From positions 1 through 5,129 of the forward strand of contig CAZNRY010000218.1 of NCBI GenBank assembly GCA_964575675.1: a stretch of DNA of 5,129 nt, in the 5' to 3' direction. Shown here one piece after another: positions 1 through 5,129 of this stretch; the first letter of the stretch is position 1, and each line of letters starts with the position of its first letter. Below the pieces are notes generated by a model. The model did no database searches and was not told the origin of the DNA. It worked only from the letters and a program-made list of their open reading frames with translations. Source of the DNA: CAZNRY01 sp964575675. GTDB taxonomy: Bacteria > Eisenbacteria > RBG-16-71-46 > CAIMUX01 > VGJL01. The position numbers and the translations under genes are program-made.

Positions 1-19
1 ACCCAAACCGGTGCCCGCG

Positions 20-310
20 TTAGGGGAATTCCGGTCCGTGGAAATCCAGGCTAGTCGGGATCTTGGACTTCCCACCAGGTGGATGTGCCGAGTCTCTGAA
101 ACGGACATGTATGTAGTGTCCGCGGGATGGCTTGTAGACCGCCTCAGGGCGCTGAACTTCCAGGTTCCAGATGTTCCCGTGGATCGTGTTGGGTGGAATC
201 TTTGGGAGCGCATCGTGAATCCTGTGCAGGAGTTCCGAGTATCGCAATCCCTGTGGAGTCGCGCGGAGAATCTCAATCGCCTTGGCAAGAATTTGTTCCT
301 TACTGGTCAC
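20..310 (-). CDS. Small winged-helix (HARE-HTH-like) protein
   Basis: A 96-residue protein starting at GTG (310-308). This start is chosen because a GGGAGG Shine-Dalgarno site (320-325) lies 9 bases upstream and because conserved-looking sequence begins there; the frame stays open further upstream but that part looks non-coding. Residues 3-20 form an amphipathic helix (EQILAKAIEIL), followed by GLRYSELLHRI (21-31), a proline-rich turn (LPKIPPNTIHG, 35-45), NIWNL (46-50), and a probable beta wing ending VYKPSRGHY (58-66). This order (helix, helix, IPxNTI helix, K/R-P-x-RG wing) is what I associate with small HARE-HTH or related winged-helix proteins of unknown role, so DNA binding is an inference. 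The tail after residue 72 is polar and probably disordered. No partner gene is visible: the next minus-strand element upstream is a broken acetyltransferase gene, and the window ends 19 bases beyond the stop. Confidence 0.7.
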   Translation of the reverse strand: MTSKEQILAKAIEILRATPQGLRYSELLHRIHDALPKIPPNTIHGNIWNLEVQRPEAVYKPSRGHYIHVRFRDSAHPPGGKSKIPTSLDFHGPEFP

Positions 311-565
311 AACAAGCGCCCTCCCGACGATCTGCGTGCCTAACAAGACCCAGGCGTCGTAGCTGATGAGGACACGGGCGTCCGTCCCCGGACTGCGTGG
401 CAAAACCACGGCGTCCGAATATGAACACCGCGAACGAGACCAACACAAAAGGCATGCAGGCGACCCGGCCGCAAAGATCCCACCTGGACTTCCCCTCACG
501 CCCCTAAACGCAATGCGGCTCAAGTCTATAGGCGCCGGTACCTCGCGGGCAAGCGTCGCTACTCT
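311..565. other. Intergenic stretch, no supported gene
   Basis: About 250 bases between the wHTH gene and the acetyltransferase remnant. Frames are open on both strands, but none shows a Shine-Dalgarno site together with protein-like composition. The only notable content is the GGGAGG site at 320-325 that serves the wHTH gene. I see no convincing promoter, terminator hairpin, repeat or RNA gene. Confidence 0.5.
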
Positions 566-864
566 TCACCCCTTCGCCGCTGACCCGATGGCGTAGAGCT
601 GATCCGACATCCCAAGGCGTTCCGACGGTCCCCGAACCATCCGCCACGGGGGAGCCGGCCTCTCCCCTCGAATCCCAAAGACCAGATCATCTCCACGGCC
701 ATCGCATTCGTCTCCAAGACCCCGATCTGCACCTTCGAGTACGCCGAGGCCGCGCCCGCGCGCTCTGCGACCAGGTGCCCCCCCAAGTCGCGGGCGTAGA
801 ACCCCTCGAAATCAGCGCACGTTTCCCGGCCGGCGCGAAGCCCCGATAGCCCGCCCAAGCGCAC
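566..864 (-). pseudogene. GNAT-family acetyltransferase remnant, 5'-truncated and frameshifted
   Basis: The minus strand reads as the C-terminal part of a GNAT acetyltransferase in two frames. The first frame (from about 864 down to about 650) gives GFYARDLGGHLVAER and then VQIGVLETNAMAVEMIWSLG, the typical late GNAT beta strand, 'ETN.xA' helix and 'LGF' turn. It then derails into low-quality sequence that stays open to 559. In the neighbouring frame, reading from about 645 to the stop at 566-568, the tail continues as WRMVRGPSERLG and ends LYAIGSAAKG, matching the 'RMVRG ... IGSGAKG' ending I associate with such proteins. A single missing base in or near the C-run on this strand (G-run 648-652 on plus) would join the two. 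No N-terminal half or start codon is present, since a stop sits at 895-897. The remnant is about 100 codons, whereas such proteins are usually 150-300 residues. It was probably inactivated by truncation, although the frameshift alone could be a homopolymer sequencing error. Confidence 0.7.
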
Positions 865-884
865 AGCCGGATTGCCGTCCCCCC

Positions 885-914
885 TTGACCTTCCTCAGAA
901 GATCCGCTTAGAAT
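885..914 (+). promoter_or_regulatory. Sigma70-type promoter of the multihaem cytochrome gene
   Basis: TTGACC (885-890) and TAGAAT (909-914) each match the sigma70 consensus at 5 of 6 bases and are separated by 18 bases. Transcription would start near 921, in a locally AT-richer patch, leaving a leader of about 75 bases before the ATG at 997. No operator or known regulator site is recognised. The element sits between the acetyltransferase remnant and the cytochrome gene, where a promoter is expected. Confidence 0.55.
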
Positions 915-959
915 CTCCTCACAATTTGCCGCACAAATCCTAATGACCCCCGACCTCTC

Positions 960-1000
960 GGAGGACCTGCAACGTGCTCGAACTCTGGTACCTGGCATGA
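960..1000 (+). promoter_or_regulatory. Possible 8-codon leader minicistron coupled to the cytochrome start
   Basis: GGAGGA (960-965) is the only strong Shine-Dalgarno site near the cytochrome start. It lies 8 bases before a GTG (974-976) that opens the short frame M-L-E-L-W-Y-L-A and stops at TGA 998-1000. That TGA overlaps the ATG at 997 as ATGA, the classic arrangement for translational coupling. The cytochrome ATG itself has no Shine-Dalgarno site at usable distance. I infer that ribosomes load at 960, translate the short peptide and reinitiate on the cytochrome. Chance occurrence cannot be excluded. Confidence 0.35.
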
Positions 1001-3876
1001 GGATCCGAAGGCTCAGGCTGACCGGCGGATCCTCCGCCCTGGCGCGTTTCCGTCCCGGTCCGACCGCTCTGGCGGCCCTGTTTCCCCTGATCACTCTGCT
1101 CCTCATCCTGTCCCCGCCGGCGGCGATCTCCGAAGACGCCCCGGCCCGTGCCACCAGCGCGACCCTTCCCCCCGGCGCCGACGTCTGCACGGCCTGCCAC
1201 GAGCCGGGCCCCCGCACCGGCCCGCGCGAGGCGGGCATGCCGCCCAACGCCGACATCCCGGGCCTCCTGACATCGCCCCACGCCACGCTCGAATGCAGCG
1301 ACTGCCACGCGGATCTGGCCGGCGTCGAGATGCCGCACCCCGAGAAGCTCGCGGCGGTCGTCTGCGCGACCTGTCACGACGACGTCCAGACGCAGTTCGA
1401 CGAGAGTCTCCATGGGCGCGCGGTCCAGTCAGGCGATCCGCAGGCGCCCCAGTGCGGGACATGTCACGGCACGCACCGGATTCTCCCGCGCTCCGACCCT
1501 GCGTCGCCAACCAATGTGATGAACGTCCCGGGCCTCTGCGGTCGCTGCCATCACGAGGGCTCGGCCGTCCAGCTTACCCACGCGATCCCGCAGGACTCGA
1601 TCTTCGAGAACTACACCGAGTCGATCCACGGGGAGGGTCTTTTCAAGAAGGGGCTCATCGTCACGGCCGTCTGCACGAGCTGTCACACGTCGCACCACGT
1701 CCTGCCCCACACCGATCCGCGCTCTTCGATCTCCAAGGGGCAGATCGCGAAAACCTGTACGCAATGCCACGCCCGCATCGAGACGGTCCACCGTAAGGTG
1801 ATCCGCGGCGAGCTGTGGGAAGAGGCCCCTCACTTGATCCCGGCCTGCGTCGATTGCCACTCGCCGCACAAGGTCCGGAAGGTTTTCTACGCGCAGGGTA
1901 TGGCCGACCGCGACTGCCAGCGCTGCCACACCCGCCACGACCTCGCCTCCGAATCGGGCGAGGGGGGCGAGAAGCTCTTCGTCGATTCCGGCGAGCTCGG
2001 CAAGTCGCGGCACGCCCGCGTGGCATGCGTGCAATGCCACGCGAACTGCTCGCCGTCGCTGCTCCGTCCCTGCGCGACCGTGGCCGAGAAGGTCGATTGC
2101 TCGGTCTGCCACGAGGCGGTCGTGAGCCAGTACAAGACGAGCACACACGGGAAGCTCGCCGCGACCGGCAGTCCCGACGCGCCGGTCTGCAATGACTGCC
2201 ACGGCACGCACGGCGTCATGGGGAAAGCCGAGACGGACTCGCGGACATTCTCACGAAACATCCCGACCCTCTGCGGGGGGTGCCACCGCATGGGACAGAA
2301 GGCCGCGGTCCGCTACACGGGCACCGAGGTGGGGATGGTCGAGCACTACACCGAGTCGATCCACGGAAAGGGACTTCTCGAGAGCGGACTAACCGTCACG
2401 GCGACATGCGTCAACTGCCACACGGCCCACGGCGAGCTGCCCGCCTCGGACCCCGCCTCCACGGTCAACAGCGCGAACGTGCCCAAGACCTGCGCGCAGT
2501 GCCATCACGGGATCTACGGCCTCTTCACCGAGAGCATCCACTCGCCGAGCGTCTCGAAGTCGAAGGAGAAGCTCCCGACCTGCGATGGCTGCCACACGGC
2601 GCACTCGATCCGTCGCACCGACATCACCGATTTCCGCCTCCACATCATGGATCAGTGCGGTAACTGCCACCAGGACATCGCGAAGAGCTATTTCAATACC
2701 TACCACGGAAAAGTCTCGAAGCTTGGTTATCTCAAGACCGCGAAGTGCTACGACTGCCACGGCGCGCACGACATCCTTCCCACGTGGGATCAGAAGTCGC
2801 ACCTGAGCCGCACGAACATCGTCAGGACTTGCGGAACCTGCCATCCCGGATCGAATCGGCGTTTCGCGGGTTACCTGACCCACGCGACGCACCACGATCC
2901 GAAGAAGTACCCCTACCTCTTCTGGACCTTCTGGGGGATGACGACGCTTCTGCTCGCCACCTTCACGCTCGCCGGACTTCACACGATCGCCTGGATCCCA
3001 CGCTCGATCCAGTTCCGGCGAAAGCTCAAGGAGGCGCACGTCGCCGAGTCGACGCAGTACGTCACCCGCTTCAAGCCGTTCTACTCGAAGCTCCACCTGC
3101 TCATGCTTGTCAGCTTCTTCGCCCTCGCGCTGACCGGCATGTCGCTCAAGTTCTCCTACACGGACTGGGCGCGGTTCCTGGCGCGCTTGTTCGGCGGTTT
3201 TGAAGCGGCGGGGCGCGTCCACCGCGCGGCCGCTCTCGTGACCTTTCTCTACTTCGGGCTCCACATCTGGGACCTGCTCAAGCGCAAGCGCCGCGAGGCG
3301 GGCGGATTGAAGAAGCTCGTCCTGGGTCCGAATACGATGCTTCCCACTTTGACGGATTTGAGGGAGGTCGGGGGCTCGCTCAAGTGGTTCTTCGGCAAGG
3401 GACCGCGGCCGGCCTACGGACGCTGGACCTACTGGGAGAAGTTCGATTACTTCGCGGTTTTCTGGGGGGTCGCGATGATCGGGATGACGGGGCTCCTCCT
3501 CTGGTTCCCGGAGTTCTTCACGAAGTTCCTGCCGGGACAAGTCCTGAACGTTGCGACGACGATCCACAGTGACGAGGCGCTGCTCGCGGTCGGGTTCATT
3601 TTCACGATCCACTTCTTCAACACGCACTTCCGTCCGGAGAAGTTCCCGATCGACACGGTGATCTTCACGGGGCGCGTGCCCCTGGAAGAGTTCAAAATGG
3701 ATCGCCCGCGCGAGTACGAGGAGCTAGTCGCATCCGGCCAGCTCGAGAGCCGGCTCGTCGGACCGCCGGCGCCGCAGGAGGCGCGCTTCTGGAGGATCTT
3801 CGGATTCACGGCGCTCGGGATCGGTCTCACGCTCGTGCTCCTGATCCTCTATGCCGCGATATTCGCCTATCGATAG
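997..3876 (+). CDS. 19-haem c-type cytochrome fused to a membrane cytochrome b (HydC/FdnI-like) domain
   Basis: A 959-residue electron-transfer protein. An ATG at 943 would add 18 acidic residues, has no Shine-Dalgarno site and spoils the signal peptide, so 997 is preferred. Residues 2-25 are Arg-rich and precede a hydrophobic stretch at about 26-41 (a signal peptide or anchor). Nineteen CXXCH haem sites run from Cys64 to Cys612, many as CXXCHxxH with intervening S-I-H-G or T-H-G histidines suited to bis-His ligation. The only other cysteines are Cys351 and Cys359. Six helices follow, at about 640-667, 699-721, 739-761, 818-840, 857-877 and 934-957. Histidines 662, 700, 742, 756, 857, 872 and 877 are candidate b-haem ligands. 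Arg/Lys-rich loops after helices 1, 3 and 5 put those loops in the cytoplasm and the haem domain in the periplasm. The design matches CbcL-like quinol:cytochrome c proteins, so quinol oxidation feeding a periplasmic haem wire is the likely role. The final acceptor is unknown, and reverse flow is possible. Confidence 0.9.
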   Translation: MRIRRLRLTGGSSALARFRPGPTALAALFPLITLLLILSPPAAISEDAPARATSATLPPGADVCTACHEPGPRTGPREAGMPPNADIPGLLTSPHATLECSDCHADLAGVEMPHPEKLAAVVCATCHDDVQTQFDESLHGRAVQSGDPQAPQCGTCHGTHRILPRSDPASPTNVMNVPGLCGRCHHEGSAVQLTHAIPQDSIFENYTESIHGEGLFKKGLIVTAVCTSCHTSHHVLPHTDPRSSISKGQIAKTCTQCHARIETVHRKVIRGELWEEAPHLIPACVDCHSPHKVRKVFYAQGMADRDCQRCHTRHDLASESGEGGEKLFVDSGELGKSRHARVACVQCHANCSPSLLRPCATVAEKVDCSVCHEAVVSQYKTSTHGKLAATGSPDAPVCNDCHGTHGVMGKAETDSRTFSRNIPTLCGGCHRMGQKAAVRYTGTEVGMVEHYTESIHGKGLLESGLTVTATCVNCHTAHGELPASDPASTVNSANVPKTCAQCHHGIYGLFTESIHSPSVSKSKEKLPTCDGCHTAHSIRRTDITDFRLHIMDQCGNCHQDIAKSYFNTYHGKVSKLGYLKTAKCYDCHGAHDILPTWDQKSHLSRTNIVRTCGTCHPGSNRRFAGYLTHATHHDPKKYPYLFWTFWGMTTLLLATFTLAGLHTIAWIPRSIQFRRKLKEAHVAESTQYVTRFKPFYSKLHLLMLVSFFALALTGMSLKFSYTDWARFLARLFGGFEAAGRVHRAAALVTFLYFGLHIWDLLKRKRREAGGLKKLVLGPNTMLPTLTDLREVGGSLKWFFGKGPRPAYGRWTYWEKFDYFAVFWGVAMIGMTGLLLWFPEFFTKFLPGQVLNVATTIHSDEALLAVGFIFTIHFFNTHFRPEKFPIDTVIFTGRVPLEEFKMDRPREYEELVASGQLESRLVGPPAPQEARFWRIFGFTALGIGLTLVLLILYAAIFAYR
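1186..1860 (+). repeat. Octahaem module 1 (haems 1-8) of the cytochrome
   Basis: First copy of an internal protein-level duplication. CXXCH sites begin at 1186, 1294, 1363, 1453, 1537, 1672, 1756 and 1846. The steps are 108, 69, 90, 84, 135, 84 and 90 bases. Landmarks shared with module 2 include a Q/S-F/Y...HG before haem 4, NYTESIHGEGL before haem 6, and CXXCH-x-x-H at haems 4, 6 and 8. The copies are diverged at the DNA level, so this is an old duplication and not a recent tandem repeat. Confidence 0.8.
1915..2595 (+). repeat. Octahaem module 2 (haems 9-16) of the cytochrome
   Basis: Second copy. CXXCH sites begin at 1915, 2026, 2098, 2188, 2272, 2407, 2491 and 2581. The steps of 111, 72, 90, 84, 135, 84 and 90 bases match module 1 exactly over the last five intervals. 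HYTESIHGKGL before haem 14 matches NYTESIHGEGL before haem 6. Module 2 also carries the only two non-haem cysteines of the protein (Cys351 and Cys359), just after haem 10. Confidence 0.8.
2656..2844 (+). repeat. Partial third haem module (haems 17-19), next to the membrane domain
   Basis: CXXCH sites at 2656, 2746 and 2830 are spaced 90 and 84 bases, the same as haems 3-5 and 11-13. The text also matches: C-G-N-C-H, then SYFNTYHGK, then CYDCHGAH, against SQYKTSTHGK and CNDCHGTH in module 2. The copy ends after the third haem and is followed within 25 residues by the first helix of the cytochrome b domain, so these haems are the likely entry point for electrons from the membrane. Confidence 0.75.
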
Positions 3877-3941
3877 AGGGCCCTCGAAAACGCGGGGGCG
3901 TGGGTTGCTGAATCACTGTGGCCGCAGGGGAGGGACATTCG

Positions 3942-4391
3942 ATGAGACTGTTCACGTTGGGTCTGTCGGCACTCATTGTCCTCGGTTGTTTGGGACTCTC
4001 ATGCGGCGACGACGATGATCCGTCGCCGGTCACGCCTCAGCCGGGGACCATCACCGCAAGCGCCACGTCCATCCAGGGTCAGAACGGCAAATACTTCGCC
4101 GTGGGGGTCTTCGACTATGACTGGTACCCGGGCGGGCCGAACAATCCTCTGGGTGTTATCCGCGCCTCGATCCCCGGCGACGACTATTCGCCGAGTCTCG
4201 TCGTCGAAGCGGTCGACCAGAATGGAGATCCAACGGGGGTGGCCAAGACGTTCGCAGCCGGCGCTTACAGCGTGGTGTTTTTCGTGGGGGAGTCAGGCTA
4301 TGCGCCGGAGTCCTTCGCCGAGGTCCGGGCGACCGTCGATGGCAACATCACGGTGTCGGCCCCGGCGTGGGCGGCCTGGCAACACCCCTGA
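3942..4391 (+). CDS. Small putative lipoprotein with beta-rich domain, unknown function
   Basis: A 149-residue protein starting at ATG 3942, chosen because GGGGAGGG (3927-3934) lies 7 bases upstream; a GTG at 3918 in the same frame lacks such a site. Residues 2-20 form a lipoprotein-type signal sequence. The lipid-bearing cysteine is either Cys16 (V-L-G-C) or Cys21 (G-L-S-C, followed by GDDDD). An acidic, proline-rich linker follows (about 22-35). The rest is rich in Thr, Val, Gly and aromatic residues with alternating polarity (GKYFAVGVFDYDWYPG; AGAYSVVFFVGESGY; VDGNITVSAPAW), suggesting a small beta-sandwich. I do not recognise the family. There are no haem motifs and no cysteines after the signal region. 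It starts 65 bases after the cytochrome stop with no terminator between, so cotranscription is likely, and the gene ends at a strong hairpin. It may be an envelope partner of the cytochrome or simply an adjacent gene. Confidence 0.75.
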   Translation: MRLFTLGLSALIVLGCLGLSCGDDDDPSPVTPQPGTITASATSIQGQNGKYFAVGVFDYDWYPGGPNNPLGVIRASIPGDDYSPSLVVEAVDQNGDPTGVAKTFAAGAYSVVFFVGESGYAPESFAEVRATVDGNITVSAPAWAAWQHP

Positions 4392-4399
4392 TGGAGCAT

Positions 4400-4433
4400 C
4401 GCGGGGGCTCGCCGGGACCGGCGAGCCCCCGCG
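4400..4433. terminator. GC-rich hairpin between convergent genes
   Basis: A perfect inverted repeat: GCGGGGGCTCGCC (4401-4413) pairs with GGCGAGCCCCCGC (4420-4432), with one further C-G pair outside (4400/4433) and a possible G-C pair inside, around a small GGGACC loop. It starts 9 bases after the lipoprotein stop and lies 14 bases beyond the stop of the convergent minus-strand gene. It can therefore end transcription from both sides. Neither side has a clear T-tract, so it may work with other factors or mainly protect the 3' end. Confidence 0.7.
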
Positions 4434-4446
4434 GCCATCCTAACTT

Positions 4447-4830
4447 CTACTCCGGGAGAATCGGCCCCAGGTCCCGTTTCAGGTATTCCGACACCCCGGC
4501 GACCGTCGAGAAGACCCTCAGCGAGTGCTGACCCGCGATCGCATTGACGTAGAGCGTGGCGAGAGCCGTTCCCCGCGGCTCATCGATCATGATCGCCCAT
4601 TTGCCGACGGTCCTCTGTTCGGTCGCGATCTGAACCGCCGCCATCCGTACTTCCCCTGGCGTCATCTCCAGCCGCGCTTTGCGTAGATCGCAGATCCCGT
4701 CGTGGTCGCGGGAGTAGTCGGGATCCTGAGCGAGTCCATCCAGGCCTTCCATCAGGCCTAAGTAGTCAACCGTGCCGGAAAATCCCAAGAGGATGAGTCG
4801 TTCCGCCTCGAAAATCGTGTGGCTGTGCAT
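4447..4830 (-). CDS. STAS/SpoIIAA-like domain protein, hypothetical
   Basis: A 127-residue soluble protein without signal peptide or membrane helix. The ATG at 4830-4828 is chosen because AGGAGGGG (4833-4840) directly precedes it; the frame is open upstream to 4908 but that part lacks protein-like character. The predicted order is strand (LILLGFSG, 12-19), helix (21-35), strand (GICDLRKARLEM, 45-56), helix after Pro58 (59-72), strand (KWAIMIDEP, 77-85), helix (86-99), strand (SLRVFSTV, 103-110) and a final helix (112-121). This alternating pattern, with the D-L-R after the second strand and the K-W-A-I strand, resembles small STAS or SpoIIAA-like proteins found widely in bacteria, mostly of unknown role. 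I do not see a definite conserved phosphorylatable Ser as in anti-anti-sigma factors, so no signalling role is claimed. It is convergent with the cytochrome unit and probably transcribed alone. Confidence 0.7.
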   Translation of the reverse strand: MHSHTIFEAERLILLGFSGTVDYLGLMEGLDGLAQDPDYSRDHDGICDLRKARLEMTPGEVRMAAVQIATEQRTVGKWAIMIDEPRGTALATLYVNAIAGQHSLRVFSTVAGVSEYLKRDLGPILPE

Positions 4831-4879
4831 CGCCCCTCCTGCACACAAATATGCCAGGTCCGAAGGGTGATCAGCGCCC

Positions 4880-4908
4880 CTTAGTTGATCCCTTCCGGGT
4901 TCAGTCAA
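4880..4908 (-). promoter_or_regulatory. Possible weak promoter for the STAS-like gene
   Basis: On the minus strand TTGACT (4908-4903) matches the -35 consensus at 5 of 6 bases. The hexamer 17 bases on, ACTAAG (4885-4880), is a poor -10. A transcript from here would have a leader of about 40 bases or more before the ATG at 4830. Other AT-rich positions closer to the gene (CATATT near 4850) could serve instead. Confidence 0.25.
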
Positions 4909-5129
4909 GAGGTCAGCCGGGGGTTCGTGCCCCGCGCCACCAAAACCACAAATACCATAAAGGGAAACCGGTTGCCAGAGCGAAATTCCTGAGGCGCGCC
5001 GTCGATTACCCCGAAGGGGTGTAACGGGGTGCGCCCGGCCGGGCCTGGTCCCCTCCCGATCACGCCGCCAGGGCGGCTAGTGAGGCTTCTCCGGCCCGTC
5101 CGTCCGCCCCTGCCCGTCCTTCGGGTACT
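4909..5129. other. Intergenic stretch, no supported gene
   Basis: No coding frame is convincing. A minus-strand frame is open from the window edge to a stop at 4905-4907, but its composition is Arg/Gly/Pro-rich, as expected from GC-rich non-coding DNA. Two small inverted repeats are visible: ACCCC-GAA-GGGGT (5008-5020) and GCCGCC-AG-GGCGGC (5064-5077). Neither has a T-tract. They could be part of the 3' end or leader of a gene beyond the window. Confidence 0.4.

Noticed and set aside
302..455. Minus-strand frame of 51 residues starting MPFVLVSFAVFIFGRR, ending across the wHTH start; possible small membrane peptide.
   Set aside because: There is no Shine-Dalgarno site, the hydrophobic part is only about 12 residues and the rest is Arg/Gly-rich. 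Overlap with the wHTH start alone is not enough support.
943..996. ATG 943 as the start of the cytochrome gene.
   Set aside because: It has no Shine-Dalgarno site and adds an acidic segment ahead of the Arg-rich signal peptide n-region. A start at 997 gives a normal export signal, although 943 cannot be formally excluded.
1429..2211. Minus-strand open frame of 260 codons inside the haem region.
   Set aside because: It is an antisense shadow: the periodic haem-motif codons on the plus strand create repeated Ala/Val/Arg-rich sequence on the other strand.
2389..3627. Long minus-strand open frame (412 codons) opposite the cytochrome gene.
   Set aside because: It is rich in Arg, Glu, Val and Asp with no domain pattern, the usual shadow of a GC-rich gene, while the plus strand has 19 CXXCH motifs and membrane helices.
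3876..3885. Palindrome GAGGGCCCTC overlapping the cytochrome stop codon, considered as a terminator or protein-binding site.
   Set aside because: It has no loop and no T-tract, and a 10-base palindrome is not rare in GC-rich DNA.
4914..4941. The plus strand contains GGGTTCGTGCCCC followed by GCGCCACCA, which looks like the T-arm and CCA end of a tRNA.
   Set aside because: The distance from TTC to CCA is about four bases too short, the T-loop lacks the usual A, and no matching acceptor strand, D-arm or anticodon arm is found about 75 bases upstream. At best it is a tRNA-derived scar.
4905..5129. Minus-strand frame open for 74 codons from the window edge.
   Set aside because: It is Arg/Gly/Pro-rich without domain-like segments, has no start with a Shine-Dalgarno site in view, and GC-rich DNA keeps such frames open by chance.

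Overview
This is a GC-rich bacterial window with well-formed Shine-Dalgarno sites, from an organism that has a periplasm and large-scale c-type cytochrome maturation. Nothing in the sequence fixes the taxon. The architecture of the main gene recalls anaerobic or metal-respiring lineages such as Geobacter and Anaeromyxobacter relatives or uncultured high-GC phyla, but that is inference only.

Layout. Positions 20-310 (minus) encode a small winged-helix-like protein of 96 aa. Positions 311-565 hold no gene I can support. Positions 566-864 (minus) hold the 3' part of a GNAT acetyltransferase gene, truncated at its 5' end and broken by a one-base frameshift. A good sigma70-type promoter at 885-914 drives the centrepiece, a plus-strand gene at 997-3876. 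It encodes a 959-residue exported cytochrome with 19 CXXCH haem c sites followed by a six-helix membrane cytochrome b domain. The gene's 5' end is unusual: the only good Shine-Dalgarno site lies in front of an 8-codon minicistron whose TGA overlaps the cytochrome ATG. Sixty-five bases downstream is a small putative lipoprotein gene (3942-4391). A strong GC-rich hairpin (4400-4433) closes this unit and separates it from a convergent minus-strand gene (4447-4830) for a STAS/SpoIIAA-like protein. Positions 4831-5129 hold only a possible weak promoter and small hairpins.

How it may work. The membrane domain of the cytochrome resembles the HydC/FdnI b-type quinone-interacting subunits. The fusion therefore looks like a one-polypeptide quinol oxidase and periplasmic electron wire, comparable in design to CbcL of Geobacter. 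The haem part is built from two tandem eight-haem units with almost identical haem spacing, plus a partial third copy of three haems abutting the membrane domain. The downstream lipoprotein is probably cotranscribed, but its role is unknown. The flanking wHTH, GNAT remnant and STAS-like gene show no functional link to the cytochrome.
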